A stretch of DNA of 64,000 nt from VRUE01 sp963816785 (GTDB lineage Bacteria > Actinomycetota > Thermoleophilia > Solirubrobacterales > 70-9). The stretch spans positions 124,001 through 188,000 of the forward strand of contig CAWFLL010000002.1 in the NCBI GenBank assembly GCA_963816785.1, in the 5' to 3' direction. Numbering within the stretch: the stretch's first letter is position 1; every line of letters begins with the position of its first letter. The notes below the pieces were generated by a model. It was not told the origin of the DNA. It saw nothing but the letters and a program-made list of their open reading frames with translations, and made no database searches. Positions 8,901 to 17,500 of this stretch are shown piece by piece. Position numbers and translations under genes: made by a program.

Positions 8901-11710
8901 AGGCAAGGCCCGACCAGCCCTTCCTGGAAGGGACGGCCCAGGCTGCATCCGGCGTCGTGGGGTCCATCGACCCCGCAACCAGCGAGATCTTCAGCTTTAC
9001 CCGAGTCTGGGGGGAGGTCGGCACCGAGCCTGAATTGACCGTGAACCCCGTCAGTGGTGTAACCAACTCCGGCGCCACCATCTCCGGGGCAGTCGACCCC
9101 AACGGCCCAGGCCTGATCGATCATGTGAACCCCTCCGTGACCAGGTACGCAGTCGACTACCGCGAGGTCGGCGATGCCAGCTGGACGCGCTACATCACCC
9201 GAGTTCCGGTGGGTAGCGGCGATTCGCCGGTCGGATTCAGCGTGGGACTCAGCGGCCTCGAACCGAAAACCGAATACGAAGCCAGGGTGCTGGCCGTAAA
9301 GCCGTACGGCTTCTCGCCGCTCTCGCAGACGACCGCGCCATTCACGACGCTGGCCGGGAAACCGAAAATCGACTCTCCGTACTCGAGGAACGTCACGGCA
9401 TCTTCGGCCGACCTGTACGCCGCCGTCAATCCCTCGGGAGCCGAGACGACCTACCACTTTGAGTATGGGCCCACGCTCAGTTACGGCATAGCCAGTCCGC
9501 CTCTGAGTGTGGGCGAAGGGGCGACACCCGTGCCGGTGCAGGCACACATCGAAGGGCTCGAATCGATCGTCTACCACTTCCGAGTCGTCGCCGAAAACTC
9601 CGAGGGGACGACCGTGAGCCCCGACCAGACCTTCAACTTCTACCCTGAGTCTTGCCCGAACGCGGCCGCCCGCGAGCAGACCGGGGCGACGCGGCTCCCC
9701 GACTGTCGTGCATACGAGCTCGTGTCCCCGGAGAGGATGGGCACGATCAGCCTCGTGGCGTCCGGGCCGCCCTCGAGCTACGCGTCCAATCCGACGCGCT
9801 TCGCCTACCAGGGGGTTCTGGGAACCCTGCCAGGCCCATGGAACCCACCGAACACGCTGTTTACGGCCGACACATATGTCGCGACGCGCACGGCGTCCGG
9901 GTGGGAAAATCGCTACGTCGGCGTCCAGGCAGACGACCTCGGGAGCGGGCAGACATCGGTCACCGGGGACCGAGAACTGGATACGTTCCTTCAGCAGTCC
10001 CTGAGCACCGACAAGACCGGGCCCTCCTCCGCCCCCTACGTCTTCGATGCCGAGGGGAACAAGCGGGGTCGCCTCCCGTCCAACTTGGCGGAAATCCCGG
10101 GTGGGGACGTACCCAACGATGAGGGCGGCTTTTACGGACAACAGCTGCTCTCCGGCGACGGGAACCACTTCTTCTACAGCACGGTCAATGTTCCGATGGC
10201 ACCTGGCGGATTGACCGTGGGCGTCGGCTCTGTCTACCACAACGACATCGTCACAGAAACGGTGGAGATCGTCTCGAAAACCGAGTCTGGCGCTGACCTC
10301 CCGCCCGCACCGGGGGCCGCCAATATAGGTCACTTCCTGCTCATTCCGGGGGCGTCGCTGGATGGCTCCCACGTTCTCATCGCCGCTCCATCCAACTGCG
10401 AGACGATCACCCCGGTGACCGTTCCGTGCGACCTCAAACCGGCGGTCCTCTACATGAATGTTGACGGCACGACCTCCTATGACGTCACGGAAGGCCAGCC
10501 CGTCAACTACGAGGGGATGACCGACGACGGTTCAAAGGTCTTCTTCACCTCCGCTGCTCAGATGACTCCGGATGACGAAGACACGAGCATCGACCTCTAC
10601 ATGTGGAGCGAGGACAGCGACTCTCTGACCCGAATCTCGGCAGCTGGGGATCCGGTTGGTAACACCGACGGCTGTAACACGGCGTGGACATCAGACTGTG
10701 ATGTGGAAGCCGTTCATGGTGTCCTCACCGACAATTTCTTCAGCCTGACAGGCTCGACCGACAACATCGTCTCGGCCGCGAACGGCACCGTGTACTTCTT
10801 CTCGCCGGAGCAGTTGGTCGGCTCGGAAGGTTTCCCTGGTAGACGCAATCTCTACGCCTATCGCAATGGGGCGTTGGACTTCGTCGCATCGCTTGAACCG
10901 GAGAATCCGATCACTCGCATTCAGGTTTCTCCGGACGGAGGCTTCGCCGCCTTCATCACCAGGAGCAGGCTTACCAGCTACGACAACACCGGCCCGGGCA
11001 ACGCGTGTGTCGAAATTTCCTTCGGCAACCCGAGCAGCCCCCAATGTCGGGAGATGTATCTCTATGACGCGGAATCCAATGATCTGGTCTGCGCTTCCTG
11101 TGAGCCGACGGGCGCCCCTCCCGCCCACAATGTGGAAGCGAGCAAGAACGGGATTTTCATGACAGACGATGGACGGGTCTTCTTCACCACGAAAGATCCG
11201 TTGGTCGAGGCCGATACCGACGGGCTCACCGATGTCTACGAGTACGCCCAGAGCCGTCCTCAGCTGATCACGACGGGTACCGCATCGCGTGAACAGGCAT
11301 CCGAAGGCCTGGGCGCGCTCGGCTCCGGCCTCGTGGGGGTCACCCCAACTGGCACCGACGTCTTTGTCGCGACCCTCGAGACGCTTGTCCCGCAGGACGA
11401 GAACGGTCCATTCCTCAAGTTCTACGACGCCCGCGTTAACGGGGGCTTCCCGATCTCTGCAGAGGTTGAGCCCTGCGCCGCAGCCGACGAGTGCCATGGT
11501 CCGGCGAGCCCAGCCACGACACCCCCGAGGATCGGCAGCACGGCCGATCTGGGCAGCTCGGGCAATCAATCGCCGACGTCCAATCGCAGGACCGTAAGGA
11601 AACGCTGCGCCAGGCGCGCTGGCAAAGCCAGGGGAGCGAGGAAAGCCACGAAAGCCAGGCGATGCGTCCGCAGGCGACATGCCGGCTTCAAGAGGAGGGC
11701 AGGCCGGTGA
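5981..11710 (+). CDS. Giant secreted beta-propeller surface protein A1
   Basis: About 1,909 aa and intact over 5.7 kb. A twin-Arg/hydrophobic signal segment (RRPARLLVVLVAVFAM) ends in APAASA. The N-terminal third holds four copies of a roughly 90-110 aa domain (about 6430-6740, 7010-7330, 7565-7900 and 8115-8660) marked by TVSVSGGPGD and PYVITFGG type strands, interleaved with NHL-like strands (DGVIYALESEGNRRVQQF). Two FN3-like domains follow (about 9025-9640), then the family signature CPNAAAREQTG and LPDCRAYELVSP, then a PD40/TolB-like propeller to about 11470, the motif CAAADECHGP and a Lys/Arg-rich tail. GTG 5981 is chosen for the GGGAGGG eight bases upstream; TTG 5975 is in frame. Extracellular or wall-attached location is likely. 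Function unknown; no enzymatic motif was seen. First gene of cluster 1, overlapping or nearly touching B1. Confidence 0.8.
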   Translation: MNSPQAQPTPASSKTLDAGRSGAQAGTRRPARLLVVLVAVFAMSHVFAPAASAERSVLGGFQLESAFAPNGSLLLFTGTPIPLDPNGGLPTAGDLYAPGSHSCGLGCAGIFGASNSFSGAFGRQFSADGAHKRLWGSDAVFAGPGDADETQAVRVSASAGTFTLSFGGGTTAAVAYDAAAGVVQTQLNSLAAISVESGSVSVTGGPGNAGGTNPYIVTFDGGPLKDTDQTQMTVDGSSLVGSASVYTTNQGHTGFEICSAAEGDACQPPKDEGVEPQFNISRSGERPGGIGESAQELALNQTTGDVYIYTDIRRINRYSATGQFLSSFGLDTVRQGPSDSNVDEVQKLTVTAISGAFTLSIFVANEGTETTPAIPFNATAAQIETALETLPQLKNYGGSVTVTGLNPYEITFDGASGGDTFREIEVSPVSAGTVSTLQDGGAPEVCAPKDQCKQGETSSSFDAGGDFQADAITDRFGGDMTVAPEGAPNEGNVLISSGPDVSEFTANGEFVGSFGWDVVKSGPGEVAAPDEEQQATVTADGGTFRLGLTSFNMTGPIPYNATPAEVKTALEALSNIGGVGGTVSVSGGPGDLTGSSPYVITFGGSLAGDDIPQMASNASGLTITSGTKSVVVTTPTGGGAFEVCKAANGDICAGGTQGSGLGQFAASDVTALTVSPDGVIYALESEGNRRVQQFNPDGGGGLIPSLFGVEEEQKVTVNASAGQFRLSLGGDPDGTTGTGDVTNGSKIITNVNTSTGEFKVGMPLDSFYFYDTTIIKAVGANTLTVSAGALSTQNNASLTSYLPYTTPNLPFNASSSGPGSVEEALNNLPAVGGEGSSVTVTGGPGDAGGTNPYVITFSGPVPHTDFPNATGLQGTTPLSGGTGPGANQAPVEILRDGGPNGRTDQDDPGSIGVLPNGNVLVSKSFPPMAARCPDGFPFEYSIAINRFQEFTSDGGTLVDTSPPCNIEPDFLFEEARPDQPFLEGTAQAASGVVGSIDPATSEIFSFTRVWGEVGTEPELTVNPVSGVTNSGATISGAVDPNGPGLIDHVNPSVTRYAVDYREVGDASWTRYITRVPVGSGDSPVGFSVGLSGLEPKTEYEARVLAVKPYGFSPLSQTTAPFTTLAGKPKIDSPYSRNVTASSADLYAAVNPSGAETTYHFEYGPTLSYGIASPPLSVGEGATPVPVQAHIEGLESIVYHFRVVAENSEGTTVSPDQTFNFYPESCPNAAAREQTGATRLPDCRAYELVSPERMGTISLVASGPPSSYASNPTRFAYQGVLGTLPGPWNPPNTLFTADTYVATRTASGWENRYVGVQADDLGSGQTSVTGDRELDTFLQQSLSTDKTGPSSAPYVFDAEGNKRGRLPSNLAEIPGGDVPNDEGGFYGQQLLSGDGNHFFYSTVNVPMAPGGLTVGVGSVYHNDIVTETVEIVSKTESGADLPPAPGAANIGHFLLIPGASLDGSHVLIAAPSNCETITPVTVPCDLKPAVLYMNVDGTTSYDVTEGQPVNYEGMTDDGSKVFFTSAAQMTPDDEDTSIDLYMWSEDSDSLTRISAAGDPVGNTDGCNTAWTSDCDVEAVHGVLTDNFFSLTGSTDNIVSAANGTVYFFSPEQLVGSEGFPGRRNLYAYRNGALDFVASLEPENPITRIQVSPDGGFAAFITRSRLTSYDNTGPGNACVEISFGNPSSPQCREMYLYDAESNDLVCASCEPTGAPPAHNVEASKNGIFMTDDGRVFFTTKDPLVEADTDGLTDVYEYAQSRPQLITTGTASREQASEGLGALGSGLVGVTPTGTDVFVATLETLVPQDENGPFLKFYDARVNGGFPISAEVEPCAAADECHGPASPATTPPRIGSTADLGSSGNQSPTSNRRTVRKRCARRAGKARGARKATKARRCVRRRHAGFKRRAGR

Positions 11711-11722
11711 GATCCGTGATTC

Positions 11723-14542
11723 GTGACAGCATCCTTTGGCGGCGCGCTCGCAGCGTTGGCGGTGCTCACCATAGTCTGCATCGCCCAGGTCGAGAGGGCC
11801 GAAGCCAAAGCCCCGGTCTACTCGTTCGAGACCACGCCCACGAGCACCCAGGCGGGCGGTCACGGCGATCTACTCGTGTCCATCGGGTTCCGTCCCGATC
11901 TCTCACCGGACGTCCCGTGTGACTGCAACGTACCCAAAGACATCACGGTCAACCTGCCGCCGGGTTTCTTCGGCATCCCGCAACAGATTCCGCGCTGCAC
12001 ACTCTCCGAGTTCTCGATCGGTGAGTGTCCGGTCGAGAGCCAGGTCGGGGTCGCCTTTCTGGTCGGGACCTCGCTGGCGATATTCAACATGGTGCCACGC
12101 TCCGACCAGGCTGCATTGCTCGCCACCGAGACGCCATTGGTCGGCGCAAGGCCGATCTACACCAGCTTCACCGTTCGCACCGAGAGTGACTTCGGTCTTG
12201 AGTCGAAGAGTTTCGGCATCCCGAGAGTTATATCGATCGAAAATCTTCGCTTCCTTTTCTGGGGCGTTCCCGGGGACCCGTTCCACGACGCGCTCCGATT
12301 CCCGATGGGTGGCTGGGGCGACGCCGTTCCCGACTTCGCGCAGAGTGCTCGAGGTCAGTTCGGCTGCTTTTTCCGGGACACCACTACGCAACTTGTAGAA
12401 GGGATAAATCCTCTGCGTGAGCCGGACGGCATTTGCGCCGACATTGGCACCGATGGCGTTCAGCCGGCGGTGACACCGTACAACGAGACCGTCGAACCGT
12501 TCCTTGACTTCCCGACCAGATGTTCGGGACCGCTACAGAGCAAACTCGATGTGCTCGCATATGATCTCGAATCAGATCAGGCAACGTCGCCCTTTGCCGC
12601 GATCTCGGGCTGTGATGTTCTCAGCTTCGACCCGAGCCTCGCCGCGAAGCCGACCACGACCGAAGCGGACTCGCCCTCCGGCCTTGACGTTGACTTGAGG
12701 GTGCCCGAGCCCACCAGCCCCTACGCGCCCTCGCCCTCGCAGATCCGCGCCACGGCGGTGACCCTGCCCGAGGGTTTCACGATCAACTCGAATGCAGCGG
12801 ACGGGAAGCTCTCCTGCACGGATGAGCAGGCGCGGTTCAGCACCCGCGAGCAGGCCCGCTGCCCGGAGCACTCGAAGATCGGCAGCCTGGAGATTCACAG
12901 TTCCGCCCTGCCAGCAATCCTTCCGGGCGCGATCTACCTCGGTGAGCCGCTGCCCGGTAACCGCTACCGCGTATTCCTGACAGCCGACGGCTTTTCTCTC
13001 CACATCAAGTTGGCTGGATACGCGATACCTGACCCCTCTACCGGTCAGGTCACGATCAGATTCGACGAACTTCCTCAGGCACCGTTCCAGCGGTTCAAGC
13101 TTCACATCTTTGGTGGCGAGAGGGGCCTCCTCACGACCCCGACGCAGTGTGGGACCTACCCGGTTAACACTGCCTTCGTGCCCTGGAACGACGAGGTACC
13201 TGATCAAAGCTCAACCCAATTCTTCACGATCGACTCTGGACCCGACGGCTCATCCTGTCCCCCACCCGTCAGGCCATTCGACCCAACACTGGATGCAGGC
13301 GTCACCGACAACACCGGGGGACACCACACTGAGTTTGTCTTCGACCTTACCCGCCATGACGGTGACCAGAACCTGAGTGCGCTCAACGTCTCGACACCAC
13401 CTGGTTTCTCGGCGGTCCTCGCAAGCATCCCCTATTGCCCAGATGCGTCTTTGACGGCGCTTGCACAGAGCTCCTACCTCGGCGCGACAGAGCTGACCGC
13501 TCCTACTTGTGCCGCCAGTCAGGTTGGCACGGCTGTCGCCTCGGCAGGGTCGGGGTCCCGGCCGGTATCGCTATCGGGCAAGGTGTACCTCGCCGGCCCT
13601 TACAAGGGCGCTCCGCTGAGCCTCGCCGTCGTCACCCCTGCTGTTTCCGGCCCTTATGACCTAGGGAACGTCGTGGTGCACGTCGCTGTCAAGGTCGATC
13701 CGACCAGCGCCCAGGTCAGCGCGGTCTCCGATCCCCTGCCACAAATCCTCGAAGGCATTCCGCTGCGCTTACGCCGGGTCCTGGTAGTGCTCGACCGCAA
13801 GAATTTCGTCCTCAACCCGACGGACTGTTCGCGCTTCGCAGTCGACGCGAGCGTCATGGGGGACGAGGGTTTTCAGAGCAACCTGTCGATCCCCTTCCAG
13901 GTTGCCAACTGCCGAAGTCTCGACTTTGCGCCCGGACTTAGGCTTGAGCTACGCGGCTCCACCAAGCGGCGTGGCCATCCAGCGATCCATGCCGTTCTGA
14001 AGGCCAGCGCTAGGGAAGCCAACATCAGCAAGGTCAAGGTAACGCTTCCCAAGGGCGAGCTGCTTGACAACTCCCACATCGAAACGGTCTGCACCAGGGT
14101 CGACTTCACAGCGGAAACCTGTCCAGCGGGATCGAGGATTGGGCGCGCGGAAGCGATCACTCCGCTTCTCGAGCGACCGCTCGAGGGCTCGGCATACTTG
14201 CGCTCGTCCTCCAACAGGCTGCCGGACCTGGTAGTGGACCTGAAGGGCCAGGTCGACGTAGAGCTCTCTGGTCGTATCGACAGCGTTAACGGGCGTCTCC
14301 GAACCAATTTTGAGTCAGTACCCGACGTGCCTGTCTCGAAGTTTGTCTTGGACTTGGTCGGTGGTAGCAAGGGACTGCTGGAGAACAGCCAGGACCTCTG
14401 CCGCTCGCCGAAGAGCGCCTCGGCGAAGTTCTTCGGGCAGAACGGCATGCGCGCCAACCGCCGAACGAAGCTGCAGACCTCCTGTGGCAAGACTCGTAAG
14501 AAGCGCGGAGCCTCGGTCGCCTCGACCAGGAAGGCGGGCTAG
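11723..14542 (+). CDS. Secreted AGGHPD-type surface protein B1
   Basis: 939 aa, intact. A hydrophobic N-terminus ending ERAEA precedes the family opening STQAGGHGDLLV. The chain contains four spaced units, each with a proline-glycine strand (LPPGFFGIP, LPEGFTINSN, TPPGFSAVLA, LPKGELLDN) and one or two Cys before a CP-x-S-x-IG type motif, followed by beta-sandwich-like segments such as YLGEPLPGNRYRVFL and YLAGPYKGAPLSLAV. The C-terminus is basic and contains FGQNG. The family recurs as B2, B3 and B4; I know of no assigned function. A start at GTG 11707, overlapping the A1 stop as GTGA, would give a better positively charged signal peptide but needs one indel near 11730. Translational coupling to A1 is likely, and the constant A-B pairing suggests the two proteins work together. 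Confidence 0.8.
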   Translation: MTASFGGALAALAVLTIVCIAQVERAEAKAPVYSFETTPTSTQAGGHGDLLVSIGFRPDLSPDVPCDCNVPKDITVNLPPGFFGIPQQIPRCTLSEFSIGECPVESQVGVAFLVGTSLAIFNMVPRSDQAALLATETPLVGARPIYTSFTVRTESDFGLESKSFGIPRVISIENLRFLFWGVPGDPFHDALRFPMGGWGDAVPDFAQSARGQFGCFFRDTTTQLVEGINPLREPDGICADIGTDGVQPAVTPYNETVEPFLDFPTRCSGPLQSKLDVLAYDLESDQATSPFAAISGCDVLSFDPSLAAKPTTTEADSPSGLDVDLRVPEPTSPYAPSPSQIRATAVTLPEGFTINSNAADGKLSCTDEQARFSTREQARCPEHSKIGSLEIHSSALPAILPGAIYLGEPLPGNRYRVFLTADGFSLHIKLAGYAIPDPSTGQVTIRFDELPQAPFQRFKLHIFGGERGLLTTPTQCGTYPVNTAFVPWNDEVPDQSSTQFFTIDSGPDGSSCPPPVRPFDPTLDAGVTDNTGGHHTEFVFDLTRHDGDQNLSALNVSTPPGFSAVLASIPYCPDASLTALAQSSYLGATELTAPTCAASQVGTAVASAGSGSRPVSLSGKVYLAGPYKGAPLSLAVVTPAVSGPYDLGNVVVHVAVKVDPTSAQVSAVSDPLPQILEGIPLRLRRVLVVLDRKNFVLNPTDCSRFAVDASVMGDEGFQSNLSIPFQVANCRSLDFAPGLRLELRGSTKRRGHPAIHAVLKASAREANISKVKVTLPKGELLDNSHIETVCTRVDFTAETCPAGSRIGRAEAITPLLERPLEGSAYLRSSSNRLPDLVVDLKGQVDVELSGRIDSVNGRLRTNFESVPDVPVSKFVLDLVGGSKGLLENSQDLCRSPKSASAKFFGQNGMRANRRTKLQTSCGKTRKKRGASVASTRKAG

Positions 14543-14545
14543 GTC

Positions 14546-17500
14546 ATGGGCACGACGAGAACCAGCAAGAGGGAGCAGAAGAGCACCATGTGGACACGTC
14601 GAAACCTTGGCCTTCTGACGCCTCTCTTCGCCGCGGCGTTGCTCTTCGCCGCTTTCACAGCGAGTCCCGCACAGGCAGTTCTCGTCCCTAACTTCAGCTT
14701 CGGCGGAGGCGGTGGGGATGGCGGCAAACTCAGTGAGCCTGCCGCAATTGCAATCAACTACACCACGGGCGATGTATATGTAGCCGAGCGGGGTAACGAC
14801 CGAGTGTCACAGTTTACCGCCACCGGCGAATTCGTTCGCGCATGGGGCCTCGATGTGGTCGAGTCCGGTAAGCCCAATGACAATGGGGACGTCTTCGAGG
14901 TCTGCGACACGACGACCGGGAACGTGCCGGTGGACTGCAAAGCAGGCACCGCCAGCTTCCAATCAGGAACCTTCGACTATCCGATTGGAATTGCGATCGA
15001 CAACTCCACAGGCCCTGCGGCAGGCAGCGTATATGTACAGGACACCCACAATCGCCGCATCCAACGGTTCACCGCCGATGGCGAATTCGTCTTGATGTGG
15101 GGCAAGGAAGTCAATTCGACCTCTGGTGGCGACATATGTCCTCGCCCCGGCAACCCGGGCGATACATGCCAGAAAGGAGCCGGGTCGTCCGATTTGACTG
15201 GATACAACCCAGGGGTGGCCAGCGAAGGCGGTTGGGATGCTTTCGGAGTGTTTGCCAGCCAGGTCGCGGTCGACGAGGCAGGCCGCATCTACACCAGTTC
15301 CGGCCGCGAAGACGACTCTCGTGTGGTCCAATTCAATTCCTCAGGAAACGTCCTCGGCTACATCCATGAAAAACCGGGAGCGGATCCGGAAGCATTTACG
15401 CTGCCGAACGCGCTCACAACAGACTTCGGTGGTCACATCTATGTCAGCGAGGGTTCGATCTTCGGAGTTCCGTTTCAGAAGTTTCCGACTACCGATTTCA
15501 ATCCGACAGGAATTACCAGCGGCTCTGACGTGAACTTCCCGTATTACGGCGAAAACCCGAATCGGTTCGCTGCCGATCCTGTCACTCACAATCTCTTCAT
15601 TGCCGATTCGAACTTCCTCAGTCCGTGTCAGACCGTCGTCGGCAATGCTCAGGACCACGTTGTTGAGTATTCGCCCAGCGGAGAGCTCGCCGATTGCTCC
15701 CCCCCGACGACAGTCGGGATGGACTTCATGAATGGGGCCATCAACGGGATGGCGGTTTCCCCGGGTCACAAACTCTACATGGCAGTGGACGAGGGGAACT
15801 TCAATAGTCCCGAGCCGGAAATCCGAGTCTTCGACACACCCCTGGCGTCTCCGCCTACTGTGGACTCCGAAGCGGCCAGTAACATCACGACAAACAGCGT
15901 ACAGTTCAGGGCTCGGGTAACCGCCAATCTCGCAAGCACGAGCTATCATGTCGAGTACGGCACCAACCCATGCTCTGAAGTGCCGAATCAGTGTCAGCAA
16001 ACGACGGATCTACCCGCTGGCGCGAGTCTGATTCCTCAGGACCGGAGCGTCCAGGTCAACGCGCTGCAACCGGCGACTTCCTACTACTACCGGTTCGTCG
16101 TCACCAATAGCGAGGGTTCAGACGCCGGGCCGGACAAACGCTTCACCACCTTTGCGGAGCAGGTGTTCGACGCGTCGTGTCCAAATAATCTCGCCCGCCA
16201 GCAGACAGGGTCTGGCTTTCTCCTTGATTGCCGGGCCTATGAGCTGGTCTCAGCCGAAAACCAAGGCGGCTATGACGTCGAGTCCAATCTGGTGACAGGA
16301 CAGACTCCGTTCGATGGTTTCCCCGAGGCTTCGGACAAAGCGCTCTACGCCATCCACAACGGTGGCATACCCGGCACGGGCAACCCGACCAACCGCGGCC
16401 CCGATCCATATGTGACGGCCCGCGATCAGAAAAACAAACGCTGGAGCACCGAGTACGTCGGCATACCGGCTGACGCACCATCCCTGGAACCGTTTTCCTC
16501 GACCGTGGCAGGGGCTGACTCCGCCCTCGGAAACTTCGCCTTCGGGGGAGATGACATCTGCGACCCTTGCTTCGGGGACGGCAGCTCCGGCATGCCTGTG
16601 CGTCAAGCTGACCATTCCCTCACCCAGGGCATGGTCGGCTCGATACCGGTTTCCGATCCCGAGCCCTTCGGTGAGGTTCGCAGGCACCTCTCCGGCGACG
16701 GTAGTCACTTCATCTTCGCCTCAGAGCAGCAGTTCGAGCCAGAGGGCAATCCCGACAACGGGAACGTCACGATTTATGACCGTGATATGAAGGAAAATAC
16801 GACTCAGGTGGTTTCGACTGTCCCCGACGGCTCAACGATCGAAAGCGGCTCCGACGTAGTAGCCCTCGACGTCTCCGCGGACGGCTCGCGAATCCTCATC
16901 GGCGACCGGGTCTCGACCGATTCCGAGGGCAACGACTACTTCGACCTCTACATGCACGTGGGCACTTCGGCGAACTCGATCGAGGTTGCGAACACTCTCA
17001 ACGGCGTCCTCTACGGCGGCATGAGCTCCGACGGATCCCAGGTGATCTTCACGACTCGCGATCAGCTTGCCGACGACACCGACGGCAGCATCGACCTATT
17101 CCGGGCCTCCGTCGAAGGGGGAGCAACCATAGAGCGAATCTCATCCGGCGTAGGGGGCGCCGGAGACACGGACGACTGCGACCCCGCCGCAAACACCTTT
17201 AATCCCTCTGATTGGAACACGATCCCCGGCGGGCCGACAGATTGCTCGGTCGCGCCGATCGGCGGCGGAGGCGGCGTCGCCAGGGACAGCGGCAGCGTCT
17301 ACTTCCTCTCACCCGAGCAGCTTGCCGGCCCCTCCGCCGGTGTCGACGGAGCCCCGAATCTCTACGTCGACCACCCAGGAGCGGATCCACAATTCGTCAC
17401 CACCCTGGAGTCCACCGCCAACTCGCCCTTCAAACCTGCGACTCCCCTGTTCCAGCGCTTCATCGGTTCCTTCTCGAGGCCGGTCGGCGCGGCTGTCGAC

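Noticed and set aside
8462..10372. 636 aa open frame on the minus strand, and similar long ones at 10691-11863 and 38342-39751
   Set aside because: Antisense shadows of A1, of A1/B1 and of C/A3. Composition is typical of the opposite strand of GC-rich genes, with no signal peptide, domain or ribosome binding site.
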